Positions 16,944 through 24,124 of a stretch of 50,838 nt of DNA are shown piece by piece (the stretch's first letter is position 1; each line of letters opens with the position of its first letter). Both the position numbers and the translations under genes were made by a program. Source of the stretch: Actinoplanes sp. TFC3. GTDB taxonomy: Bacteria; Actinomycetota; Actinomycetes; Mycobacteriales; Micromonosporaceae. The DNA is taken from positions 3,219,510-3,270,347 of the forward strand of contig NZ_LOJP01000001.1 of the NCBI RefSeq assembly GCF_001553785.1. The letters run 5' to 3'. The notes under the pieces were generated by a model that worked only from the letters and a program-made list of their open reading frames with translations, had not been told where the DNA came from and searched no databases.

Positions 16944-18343
16944 TTGGCCGCCTCCGGGTTGTTGAAGCCGTCGAACGGCACGCCGAGGAAGGGGAACTTC
17001 TTGAGCAGCTTGGAGCTGACGTCCTTGGCAGTCAGGCCCTGCTCGACCTGCGCCGCCGCGGCGTCGGGCTTGAACTTCTCGTCAACCAGCGGCACGGTCA
17101 CCCCGGCGATGGCGCGCAGCGAGATGCTGACCACGTCGTCGGCCAGCCGGCGGCCGTTGGGGAAGCCGGCCAGGTCACCGCCGAGCAGGCCGAAGGCGTT
17201 CTCCTCCTTGGCCGGGGGCACCGCGGTGTTCAGGCGCAGCATGTCGGCCTGGGTCTCGCCGGTGTTGTTCTGGAAGTCCTCGATCAGCCCGTCCGGGATG
17301 CCGGTGAGCAGGATCGCCACCAGGTCGGCGCGCGGGTGCTTGCTCTTGTTCAGCTCGGCCAGGTTGTCGAACAGCCCCGGGTAGAGCACCGGCAGCAGCC
17401 CGGCAAGCTCGGGCTGCTCGACGAACTCGGCGAAGCGCTTGTCCTCGCTGGGCGGCAGGCTGTTCCACAGGTCCTTCTGCGCCATCGGCACGATGACCTC
17501 GTTGAACAGGGGGTTGCCGAGCCGTGAGACCTGGACCTGCGGGCCCACGTACACATCGTTGTCGTCCTTGGCGCCGTGGCGCACCTGCACCTGGCGGCGG
17601 CTCGCCGAGGTCCACACCCCGATGACCGCGCCCGGGTCCCGTCCGCGCACCTTCTTCTTGCCGTCCTTGCGCACCGCGTGCAGCGGCACCTGGATGGCGA
17701 TGGTGTGCACGTTCATCTGGTCGGTGGCGTTGACCGCCTTGCCCGCGTAGTTGAACAGCTTCTGCCCGACCAGGTGCTTGTCCTGGAACGGGCGCAGCGT
17801 GGCCAGGTCGAAGATGGCGCCCAGGTCGACGAAGAACGGGTCGGCGCGCTGCCCGGCGAACACCTTCTCCCCGGTCTTGAGTTTGTGCACCGCATCGTCG
17901 GCGAGCTTGCCGTAGTCCGGGATCGACAGCGGGCCCACGTTGCACGGCGGGCAGGGCAGTTTCTCGGCCAGCACCGTGTGCTTGCCGCTCTCGTCGACCC
18001 GGGTGACCGAGTAGAACTGCCGCCGGTTCCAGTTCGCACTGTCGAGCGACTCGATCGGCCCGGTGTTGTACAGGAACGTGCGGTCGTTGCGCAGTTCGGT
18101 ACGGAACCGGAACTGGTACGTCAGGTCGGGCCGGCCGTCACCGTTCTTGTCGACGTGGATCTCGTAGAGCACGTCGTCGCCGAACTCGAAGAAGTTCGGC
18201 CCGCTCGCGGGCAGCTGCAGCGGCACGTAGTTGGCGATCAGCGTGACCGTGTCGTGGTCGTCCGGGCTGATGAACGCGTACAGGTCGGAGCTGTCGGCCA
18301 CCGGGTCCTTGCTGATCTCCGGCGCTTCGCGGTGCGAGGACAT
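16940..18343 (-). CDS. DUF4331 family protein
   Basis: A 467-residue member of DUF4331. The start MSSHREAPEISKDPVADSSD and the following LYAFISPDDHDTVTLIANY are the hallmark of the family. Then come a calcium-like acidic loop, VDKNGDGRPDL, and several conserved strands, ending SKLLKKFPFLGVPFDGFN. The family is common in bacteria, often near regulators of stress or sigma factors, and has no established biochemical function. No signal peptide is visible. It sits between a small Tat-signal protein (three-base gap) and the 113-residue protein (start/stop overlap), so all three are one operon. Confidence 0.9.
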   Translation of the reverse strand: MSSHREAPEISKDPVADSSDLYAFISPDDHDTVTLIANYVPLQLPASGPNFFEFGDDVLYEIHVDKNGDGRPDLTYQFRFRTELRNDRTFLYNTGPIESLDSANWNRRQFYSVTRVDESGKHTVLAEKLPCPPCNVGPLSIPDYGKLADDAVHKLKTGEKVFAGQRADPFFVDLGAIFDLATLRPFQDKHLVGQKLFNYAGKAVNATDQMNVHTIAIQVPLHAVRKDGKKKVRGRDPGAVIGVWTSASRRQVQVRHGAKDDNDVYVGPQVQVSRLGNPLFNEVIVPMAQKDLWNSLPPSEDKRFAEFVEQPELAGLLPVLYPGLFDNLAELNKSKHPRADLVAILLTGIPDGLIEDFQNNTGETQADMLRLNTAVPPAKEENAFGLLGGDLAGFPNGRRLADDVVSISLRAIAGVTVPLVDEKFKPDAAAAQVEQGLTAKDVSSKLLKKFPFLGVPFDGFNNPEAAK

Positions 18344-18346
18344 TGC

Positions 18347-18628
18347 TCAGCCTTTCTTCGCAGCGTTGAGCAGCTTCTTGACCAGGTCGGCGTCGGTGAT
18401 GGTGCTTTTCGAGCCCCCGATGAACAGGTCGAACGTGCCCTTCTTGGCGTCGCGCAGCGACAGCACCAGCGCTTCGCCGTCCGCTGCGCCGCCGCCACGC
18501 TCCCCGGCCAGGCTCCGCCCCGCCACCCCGGCGGTCGTGGCGCCCACGCCCACGGTCGCGGCGATGGCGAGAACCTTGCGGCGCGAGAAGCGTTCTGCGC
18601 CCCGCCTGCGGTACTGGACACGAGTCAT
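18347..18628 (-). CDS. Small protein with Tat-like signal
   Basis: A 93-residue protein. The N terminus has a twin-arginine-like region, FSRRKVLAIAATVGVG, followed by a hydrophobic stretch and a likely cleavage region near GVAGRSLAG. The remainder is short and charged, ending DLVKKLLNAAKKG. It is probably exported by Tat. The ATG at 18628 is chosen because GAGG lies about seven bases upstream; an earlier ATG lacks this. It is the first gene of the DUF4331 operon. The sequence gives no function; a secreted partner of the DUF4331 protein is the simplest guess. Confidence 0.7.
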   Translation of the reverse strand: MTRVQYRRRGAERFSRRKVLAIAATVGVGATTAGVAGRSLAGERGGGAADGEALVLSLRDAKKGTFDLFIGGSKSTITDADLVKKLLNAAKKG

Positions 18629-18714
18629 GCTCTGCCTCTTCTGGGTTGGCAATTGGTGCCCGGACGCCCATCAGTACGAGGCGATCAAGGACAGGGTTCA
18701 AAGCAATTTCCCAG

Positions 18715-18733
18715 CAAAGGTTTTCCAAAGGTT
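18715..18733. promoter_or_regulatory. Direct repeats in the divergent promoter region
   Basis: Two copies of CAAAGGTT, at 18715-18722 and 18726-18733, repeat with an 11-base period, so they lie on the same face of the helix. A partial third copy, CAAAGCAA, lies at 18699. They sit between the DUF4331 operon and the SRPBCC gene in an AT-rich patch of a GC-rich genome. This is a candidate site for a regulator of both directions. Confidence 0.4.
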
Positions 18734-18749
18734 GATCCACGGTGCGAAG

Positions 18750-19211
18750 ATGCGCCTCGTGCCTGCGCGAGACCTGACCTACAACTTCGATGTGCCCGCC
18801 GCACCTGCGGCGATCTACGAGCACCTGAGCCACGCCGAGAACTACGTCGGCCTGTCGCCGCTCGTGGTGGCCGTCACCGATGTCCACACCGAAGCCGGCG
18901 AGGTCCGCTACGTCGCGGTCGAGCGCTTCAAGCTGGGCCCGTTGAAGTGGGACAACCACATCCGGGTGACGATGAGCTTCCCCGAGCCGGGCCGCACGTT
19001 GCACAACGACGTCCGCTCGCCGGGCTGGGTGCATCTGGTGTCCACGGTGACCCTGACCCCCACGCCGACCGGCACGCAGGTCACCGAGGCGGTGCACGTC
19101 ACGTACCCGTGGCTGCTGGGCACCTTCGTTGTGGGGCAGGCCACCGCCGTGCAGAAGGAACGCGCCAAGGAACTGATCCGGCGGTTCAGCGCACTGAGCG
19201 CAGAAAAGTAG
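18750..19211 (+). CDS. SRPBCC (START-like) ligand-binding protein
   Basis: A 153-residue polyketide-cyclase/START-like protein. It begins with the typical strand LTYNFDVPAAPAAIYEHLSH, continues through KWDNHIRVTMSFPEPGRTL and VHLVSTVTLTPTPTGTQVTE, and ends in the long C-terminal helix GQATAVQKERAKELIRRFSAL. Members bind hydrophobic ligands in a deep cavity and include coenzyme Q-binding and cyclase proteins; the ligand is unknown. It is divergent from the DUF4331 operon. Its end overlaps the convergent M20 peptidase gene by 26 bases. The ATG at 18750 leaves the domain complete. Confidence 0.82.
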   Translation: MRLVPARDLTYNFDVPAAPAAIYEHLSHAENYVGLSPLVVAVTDVHTEAGEVRYVAVERFKLGPLKWDNHIRVTMSFPEPGRTLHNDVRSPGWVHLVSTVTLTPTPTGTQVTEAVHVTYPWLLGTFVVGQATAVQKERAKELIRRFSALSAEK

Positions 19212-20268
19212 TCAGCGCCGCGCGGTAGGGCTCGATCGTGGTGAGATCGGCATATTCGCGTGGCCCGTGCTGCCCGGAGCCGCCGGGGCCGAAGATGACA
19301 GCATCCGTACCGGCGGCGTAGTAGAACCGAGCGTCGGCCGCGCCGTGCTTGCGCAGGAAGTCCCCGCTGAACCCGGCTTGCCGGGCGGCCGCGCGCAACA
19401 ACGCGACGAACTCGCTGTCCGGCGCGGCGTGGTGGGGCGGTCCGAGGCTGTCGACGCTCACCCGTACCCCGCAAAGATCTTCCAGAAAAGCGCAGACCTC
19501 CGATTCGGTACGTCCGCAGATCGCCCGATCCGACGGCGGGAACCGGATGTCCAGCCAAGCCGTGGCATCGGCCGGGACCTGATTGACCGCCCGGTTGCTC
19601 GTCTCGACGCGCGCCACGTTCACAGTGGTTGCCCACGCCTCGGCTTCGGGCACGGGATATCGGGCCAGGATCCGTTCGATCGCCCGGTTGAGCGTGACCA
19701 GCGCATTGCTGCCCAGCCACGGGTACGCCGCGTGCGCGCCCGAGCCGGTGGCGTGCAGCCGTACCTGCAGGATGCCCTTGGAATCGGTGACGATGCGCAA
19801 CGCGCTCTGCTCGCCGATCACCACGAAGTCCGCGCTCACCCCCGCCGCGATTTGATGCGCGGTCCCGTCGAACCCGCCGACCTCCTCGTCGGTGACCACC
19901 TGCAGACCGATCGGGTACGCCACCTCGCGCGCCACATCCCGGAACACCTGCGCCATCACCAGCGCAGCCAGCTTCATGTCCTGCGCCCCGCGACCCCACA
20001 GCCGATCACCGTCGCGCCGCGCCTCGAACTGCTCGTCCGCGCCGGGCACCACGTCGAGATGGGCGTTGAGCAGCACCCGGAAATGCGGCCGGGGACCCGC
20101 GGTCCGCACCAGCGCGCCCGGCTTGCCCCGCGACGCGAACCGCTCGACCGTAAAACCATCGCCGACCTGCGCCAGCACGAGGTCCAGCGCCCGCTGCAGC
20201 TCCTCCGGCCGGTCCGCGGTCGACGGGATCGCGATCAGCGCTGCCGCGGCCTGAAGGAAGTCGTCCAT
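19186..20268 (-). CDS. M20-family metallopeptidase
   Basis: A 360-residue M20/ArgE/DapE-type hydrolase. The metal and catalytic residues are visible: H70 and D72 in AHLDVVPG, bridging D97 in RGAQDMK, the glutamate pair 128-129 in TDEEVGG, the acidic residue in GEQS, and the C-terminal histidine in GSGQHGP. A dimerisation insert lies in the middle. The enzyme cleaves an amide bond in a peptide or N-acyl amino acid; the exact substrate is not shown. It is cytoplasmic. It is convergent with the SRPBCC gene, overlapping it by 26 bases. The -10 is weak (GACAAT six bases before the ATG). Confidence 0.9.
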   Translation of the reverse strand: MDDFLQAAAALIAIPSTADRPEELQRALDLVLAQVGDGFTVERFASRGKPGALVRTAGPRPHFRVLLNAHLDVVPGADEQFEARRDGDRLWGRGAQDMKLAALVMAQVFRDVAREVAYPIGLQVVTDEEVGGFDGTAHQIAAGVSADFVVIGEQSALRIVTDSKGILQVRLHATGSGAHAAYPWLGSNALVTLNRAIERILARYPVPEAEAWATTVNVARVETSNRAVNQVPADATAWLDIRFPPSDRAICGRTESEVCAFLEDLCGVRVSVDSLGPPHHAAPDSEFVALLRAAARQAGFSGDFLRKHGAADARFYYAAGTDAVIFGPGGSGQHGPREYADLTTIEPYRAALTTFLRSVR

Positions 20269-20301
20269 CGCCCCATTGTCCGGTTGCGGTCCACCCGGGC
20301 G

Positions 20302-20398
20302 CGCAACAGCTACAACCTGATCATCGCCTCCATCGGGGTTGTTCCCGGCCCAGCGCGGGCACGGCTACCTCGGCGACATCCTGGCCGGGGGGCTACCT
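20302..20398 (+). pseudogene. Remnant of a GNAT acetyltransferase
   Basis: About 30 codons of GNAT sequence lie in the gap between the M20 and ssuD genes. One frame reads NLIIASIGVVP up to about 20346, and the next frame continues AQRGHGYLGDILA from 20348. Together they give the acetyl-CoA-binding motif A (Q-x-G-x-G followed by a helix). Removing one G of the GG at 20347-20348 joins them. Nothing of the rest of the enzyme is left. It is a decayed fragment flanked by intact genes. Confidence 0.5.
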
Positions 20399-21541
20399 GG
20401 TGGCCGCCACCCCGGCGAAGGGGATGCTCGCCTGCTGGGTGCCGGCGGTGCCGTCGGGGTGCTTCCACAGGCCGCGGCGGCCCAGCTCCGGCAGCACGCC
20501 CTCGCCGAACCAGTACGCCTCCTCCAGGTGCGGGTAGCCGGACAGGATGAACTCGGTGATGCCCAGCTCGGCGTACTCGGCGATGCGGTCGGCGATCTCG
20601 GTGTGGCTGCCCACCAGCGCGGTGCCGGCACCGCCGCGGACCAGGCCCACCCCGGCCCACAGGTTCGGCGCCACCACAAGACTGTCGCGGTTGCCGCCGT
20701 GCAGGCCGAGCATGCGCCGCTGGCCCTCTGACTCGCTGCGGCGCAGGCCCTGCTGCACCGCCTCGATGGCGGACCCGGGCACGTTGGCGATCAGCCGGTC
20801 GGCCTCGGCCCAGGCCGCCCCGGCGGTGTCGCGGGCGATGACGTGCAGGCGGATGCCGAAGCGCAGGCGCGGGTTGAGCGAGCGGATCCAGTCGAGCTTC
20901 TCCTTGACCTGCGCGGGCGGTTCCCCCCAGGTCAGGTACACGTCGCTGTGCTCGGCGGCCACCGGCCCGGCCGCCTGGGAGGAGCCGCCGAAGTAGATCT
21001 CGGGCACCGGGTCGGGCAGGCGGCTCAGCTTGGCTGCCTGCACGTGCAGGTGCTTGCCGGTGAAGTCCACGGTTTCGCCGCGCCACAGGGCACGGATGAT
21101 GCCCAGGAATTCCGCTGTACGTTCGTAGCGCGCCTCCTTGTCGAGGAAGTCGCCGTAGGAGCGTTGTTCGTGCGACTCCCCGCCGGTGACGACGTTGAGC
21201 AGCAGCCGGTTGCCCGACAGGCGCTGGAAGGTCGAGGCCATCTGCGCCGCGAGCGTGGGCGAGATCAGGCCGGGCCGGAACGCGACGAGGAACTTGAGCC
21301 GCTGGGTGACCTCGGTGAGCATCGCCGTGGTCAGCCAGGCGTCCTCGCACCACGCCCCGGTGGGGGTCAGCGCGCCGACGAAGCCGAGTTGCTCGGCACT
21401 GCGGGCGATCTGCCCGAGGTAGCCGATGGTCAGCGGGCGTACGCCACCGGCCGCGCCGACGGGAACGCCGTGGCCGCCGCCGACGATGTCCCGGCTGTCG
21501 CCGTTGGTGGGCAGGAACCAGTGAAAGTCCAGGGAGGGCAT
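20393..21541 (-). CDS. ssuD: FMNH2-dependent alkanesulfonate monooxygenase
   Basis: A 382-residue bacterial luciferase-like enzyme that matches SsuD closely. LVAFRPGLISPTLAAQMAS, then LLLNVVTGGE, and the C-terminal RRSESEGQRRMLGLHGG are diagnostic stretches. The enzyme releases sulfite from alkanesulfonates with reduced FMN and oxygen, giving sulfur to the cell when sulfate is scarce. The usual ABC transporter (ssuABC) and flavin reductase (ssuE) are not next to it, so reduced flavin and uptake must come from elsewhere. The ATG is preceded by TAGTCT at six bases, and a motif shared with the LLM operon lies 17 bases upstream of the ATG. Confidence 0.9.
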   Translation of the reverse strand: MPSLDFHWFLPTNGDSRDIVGGGHGVPVGAAGGVRPLTIGYLGQIARSAEQLGFVGALTPTGAWCEDAWLTTAMLTEVTQRLKFLVAFRPGLISPTLAAQMASTFQRLSGNRLLLNVVTGGESHEQRSYGDFLDKEARYERTAEFLGIIRALWRGETVDFTGKHLHVQAAKLSRLPDPVPEIYFGGSSQAAGPVAAEHSDVYLTWGEPPAQVKEKLDWIRSLNPRLRFGIRLHVIARDTAGAAWAEADRLIANVPGSAIEAVQQGLRRSESEGQRRMLGLHGGNRDSLVVAPNLWAGVGLVRGGAGTALVGSHTEIADRIAEYAELGITEFILSGYPHLEEAYWFGEGVLPELGRRGLWKHPDGTAGTQQASIPFAGVAATR

Positions 21542-21547
21542 GCCGCC

Positions 21548-21553
21548 AGACTA
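21548..21553 (-). promoter_or_regulatory. -10 box of ssuD
   Basis: TAGTCT, six bases, then the ATG at 21541. Confidence 0.55.
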
Positions 21554-21557
21554 TCTA

Positions 21558-21581
21558 CTTCTCCTATCGACTGGGTAGAGT
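21558..21581. promoter_or_regulatory. Candidate operator upstream of ssuD
   Basis: A 24-base element of form CTTNTCCTAT, then eight mostly variable bases, then TAGAGT. It matches the element at 29267-29290, before the LLM monooxygenase operon, at 17 of 24 positions. The overlapping CTATCTACT (21551) and CTATCGACT (21564) form a direct repeat with one mismatch. It lies just upstream of the ssuD -10 box, so it could bind a sulfur-status regulator. Confidence 0.5.
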
Positions 21582-21758
21582 GCAGCCAGGAATCGACGAT
21601 AGTTGATCTCAGCGGGCGCTGCGGGTACCGTGGCGAGCCTGCTGACTGCCCGCGGCGACGACCCGGCGGCCGATCCGGCCCCGCGAACCCGGCACGCCGG
21701 GCTTCGGACCGCTGCCCCGCTCGCTGCTGGATCTGCTCGGCGCGCCCCCGGCCCGCGC

Positions 21759-21896
21759 CTACTCCGGGATGGCCAGACAGGTGGCGCAGAACGGCGACGG
21801 GTGAGCCGTGGTCGCGCTGGGCGCCGAGGAGGTGCCCAGCGTGACGGCGAGCACCGCCGCACCGGCCGTCAGCAGGACAACAATTCTTCTTCGCAT
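21759..21896 (-). CDS. 45-residue exported peptide coupled to the LuxR-type regulator
   Basis: A 45-residue product. MRRRIVVLL and the following alanine/valine-rich stretch form a complete signal peptide with a likely cleavage after APSA near residue 28. The mature part would be about 17 residues, ending FCATCLAIPE, with two cysteines in CxxC. The ATG lies five bases after the stop of the LuxR-type gene, and an AGAGGG ribosome site lies inside that gene's last codons, so the two are translationally coupled. The first codons include AGA and ATT, rare in this genome. I recognise no family. Likely roles are an exported signal or a small modified peptide sensed by the adjacent regulator; this is inference from the arrangement. 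Confidence 0.65.
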   Translation of the reverse strand: MRRRIVVLLTAGAAVLAVTLGTSSAPSATTAHPSPFCATCLAIPE

Positions 21897-21901
21897 GATG
21901 C

Positions 21902-22888
21902 TCAGTCCCTCTGATAGAAGTCGGGGCGCACCGTGCCGGTGGCCCCCAGCAGCAACCCGAGCTGGAACCGGTTGTCGACCCCGGCCCGGTCCATCAACGC
22001 CCGCATCGTGTACGAGACCGCCCGCGGGCTGATCCCGAGCCCGGCGGCCGCGGAGATGTCGGTGTGCCCGGCCGCCAGCAGGCTCAGCAGCCGGCGTTCG
22101 CGCTCGGACACCTCGACCGGCGCCACGCCCCGCCGGAACGGGTCGTGCCCGGCGGCCCACAACCTGCTGAACAACGCGCAGCACCGCGCCACCGCGACCG
22201 GGTCGGCGACCTCGACGTAGCCGTGTTCGAAGTTCAGCGGGTCGGCCGGGAAGAACGCCACCCGGCGGTCGAAGACCATGAGCTTGAGCGGCACGTCGTC
22301 GGCCTGGCGGTAGGCGCCCTCGGGGATGTCGGCGACGCTGCGTGCGGGCACACCCCGGTCACCGTCGAGCGGCGGGCGTTCCAGCACCAGCGTGCGCACG
22401 CCCCGGTCGATCAGCGCGCGGTCGAGGGGGCGGGCGGCCGACAGCGACTCGGCGGTGAAGACTTCCTCGGTGTTGATGGCCAGGTGTTCGTACTGTTCGA
22501 TCTCGACGAGCTGCGCCGCCCGCCGCCGGGCCGAGGCCCGCGACCAGCGCCGCACGCTCGCCGCGGCCAGCGAGCCCAACCCGTCGACGGCCGCCACATG
22601 CCGGCGCCACTGCTCCCCCGCCCGTTCGGCCACCGGCGCCCGGCGCGGCCGGCGCAGACGGGTGAGCACGACGTCAACGGGCGCGGGCTGCAGGGCTCCG
22701 GGTTCCGCGCTCACGGCCCCGAGCGCCACCAGCTCGTCCACCGCCGCCTGCACCCGCGGCCGGCTCATGCCCAGCTCCCGGGCCAGGTCCGCGGCGTCGC
22801 GGGGCTCCGGCTGCAGAAGCGCCCGGTAGGTCAGGTCCGCATCCGGACTCACGCCCCACCGCGTCAGCACAGGGACTACCGCCCCCAT
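21902..22888 (-). CDS. LuxR-type regulator with TrmB-like N terminus
   Basis: A 328-residue regulator. The first 70 residues form a winged-helix-like domain similar to TrmB proteins (AADLARELGMSRPRVQAAVDELVALGAV). The middle 170 residues resemble the phospholipase-D-like sensor of these proteins (RGVRTLVLERPPLDGD, then DDVPLKLMVFDRRVAFF). The last 60 residues are a LuxR helix-turn-helix (VSERERRLLSLLAAGHTDISAAAGLGISPRAVSYTMRAL, read over two helices). No receiver domain is present, so it probably senses a ligand. The ATG at 22888 has GGGGAGGTG five bases upstream. It is coupled to a small exported peptide gene downstream, a plausible ligand or target. Confidence 0.85.
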   Translation of the reverse strand: MGAVVPVLTRWGVSPDADLTYRALLQPEPRDAADLARELGMSRPRVQAAVDELVALGAVSAEPGALQPAPVDVVLTRLRRPRRAPVAERAGEQWRRHVAAVDGLGSLAAASVRRWSRASARRRAAQLVEIEQYEHLAINTEEVFTAESLSAARPLDRALIDRGVRTLVLERPPLDGDRGVPARSVADIPEGAYRQADDVPLKLMVFDRRVAFFPADPLNFEHGYVEVADPVAVARCCALFSRLWAAGHDPFRRGVAPVEVSERERRLLSLLAAGHTDISAAAGLGISPRAVSYTMRALMDRAGVDNRFQLGLLLGATGTVRPDFYQRD

Positions 22889-23192
22889 CACACCTCCCCC
22901 GCATGATGTCCAGCTGACTGTCCGCCCAGGACAGATAAGCACCCAGCCAGCCTACTGAGAAGGGTCAATATGAATGATCTTGCGGTATCCCGCAAGCGGT
23001 GATCGCGGCCGATGCCCGGACAACCGCTTGCCCGGGACCCCCTGCCGCCCTGTTCGCGGGCCTGCTTGCGGGCCTTGAGTTACTCACGTGCCACCGCGAA
23101 AATCTCGTCCGGGCGCCAGCGCCCCCCACCCGGAGTCCCGCTGGTACTGCCCCGGCCAGTCCGTTTCCGCAATTGCCGCAGCGATGGTGATC
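22889..23192. other. Intergenic region upstream of the LuxR-type gene
   Basis: It holds the leader of the LuxR-type gene and the palindrome at 22979-22996. No gene is supported. Short plus-strand frames here lack ribosome sites and coding character. Confidence 0.55.
22979..22996. promoter_or_regulatory. Palindrome upstream of the LuxR/peptide operon
   Basis: CTTGCGG, TATC, CCGCAAG: a perfect 7-bp inverted repeat with a four-base centre, about 90 bases before the LuxR-type start. Its arms share CTTGCG/CGCAAG with the palindrome over the XRE-cupin start at 24104-24124. It could be an operator for either regulator or, less likely, a terminator of the methyltransferase gene, whose stop lies about 200 bases away. 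Confidence 0.5.
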
Positions 23193-24065
23193 CTAGGGGC
23201 GGCGCCCGATCCACGTGGTACGCGAGGCCCGCACCTCCAGGTCGTCGCGGTGCAGGATTTCGTCACCGGTGAGGGCGTGCAGAGCGGCGATCTCCTCGCT
23301 GCTCAGCTGCTCGCGCAGGCCCCCGGCCAGGCGCTGCAGCGACACCTGGGCGTAGCGGCCGGTGGCGGCGGGCAGCGGCGCGGTGAGATGGATGTCGAAC
23401 TGCCGGGTCGCCTCGACGGTGAACCCGGCCTTGGCCAGCCGCGACCCCCAGTCGTCCCCGAGATGCGGCAGGTCACGCGCATGCCGCTCGGCCACCGCAG
23501 CGTGCAGCCGCTCCTCCAACGCGGCCGGCGACAACGCAGCCGGGGCCGAGAGCCCGGCTCCGGGACGAGCGGGCAGGAAGCGCGGGAACCCGCTCAGCTC
23601 CACGATCGCGAACAACCCACCCGGGCGCAGGCTGCCCAGCACCCCGGCGATGACCGCGTCCGGGTCGGCCAGGTGGTGCATCGACGCCGACGCCCAGGCC
23701 AGGTCGAACGCCTCGGGTTCGGCGGGCCAGCCCGCGTCCAGGTCGGCGGCCACCACCCGGATGCGCTCCCCCAGCCCGGCGCCGGCCGCCCGATCGCTGA
23801 GCCGGGCCAGCAGCTCGGCGGAAAGGTCCAGCGCCACCACCTCGGCCTCGGAGAACCGGCGGGCCAGGCCCAGCGACCCGGTACCGGTGCCCGCCCCGAT
23901 GTCGAGGATGTGGTGCACCGGCCCGGCGAGGGAGGCCAGCCAGCTCAGCAGCTCGGCGTGGTACTCGTGCAGCACGGCCACGTCAAGGTCCAGCATCTCG
24001 GCGAAGAAGTCCGGCACGGCTGCGCCATGGGTGTGGTCGTGGTCGTGGTGGTGAGAGGAAGTCAT
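23193..24065 (-). CDS. Class I SAM-dependent methyltransferase
   Basis: A 290-residue methyltransferase with a histidine-rich N terminus (HHHDHDHTHG) that may bind metal. Motif I is ILDIGAGTGTGSLGLA and motif II VVALDLS, followed by the aspartate-rich motif III region VVAADLDAGW and the post-motif LRPGGLFAIVELSGFPRFL. No membrane segment. Substrate unknown. It is divergent from the XRE-cupin regulator with 47 bases between the two start codons, so they share an operator region and the regulator probably controls it. The ATG is preceded by TACCGT at six bases. Confidence 0.88.
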   Translation of the reverse strand: MTSSHHHDHDHTHGAAVPDFFAEMLDLDVAVLHEYHAELLSWLASLAGPVHHILDIGAGTGTGSLGLARRFSEAEVVALDLSAELLARLSDRAAGAGLGERIRVVAADLDAGWPAEPEAFDLAWASASMHHLADPDAVIAGVLGSLRPGGLFAIVELSGFPRFLPARPGAGLSAPAALSPAALEERLHAAVAERHARDLPHLGDDWGSRLAKAGFTVEATRQFDIHLTAPLPAATGRYAQVSLQRLAGGLREQLSSEEIAALHALTGDEILHRDDLEVRASRTTWIGRRP

Positions 24066-24071
24066 GGCACC

Positions 24072-24077
24072 ACGGTA
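24072..24077 (-). promoter_or_regulatory. -10 box of the methyltransferase gene
   Basis: TACCGT, six bases, then the ATG at 24065. The XRE palindrome lies about 40 bases upstream of this start point, next to the expected -35 region. Confidence 0.55.
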
Positions 24078-24099
24078 GCGGCGCTTTGCTCGTACAGCA

Positions 24100-24105
24100 T
24101 AAGGT
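24100..24105 (+). promoter_or_regulatory. -10 box of the XRE-cupin gene
   Basis: TAAGGT, seven bases, then the ATG at 24113. The last two bases belong to the left arm of the palindrome, so a bound protein would cover the start point. Confidence 0.6.
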
Positions 24106-24124
24106 CTTGCGTATGACGCAAGAC
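24104..24124. promoter_or_regulatory. Palindromic operator centred on the XRE-cupin start codon
   Basis: Perfect 9-bp arms GTCTTGCGT and ACGCAAGAC on either side of the ATG start codon of the XRE-cupin gene, which forms the three-base centre. With a leaderless start this covers positions about -9 to +12. Autoregulation by the XRE protein is the simplest reading. Codons 2-4 encode TQD, so part of the operator is also coding sequence. Confidence 0.75.

Noticed and set aside
15585..17384. Long plus-strand frame across the AraC and DUF4331 genes
   Set aside because: It spans two real minus-strand genes with clear motifs. The product is low complexity without a fold.
22999..23190. Short plus-strand frames in the gap before the methyltransferase stop
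   Set aside because: No ribosome site, no promoter box and no coding pattern.
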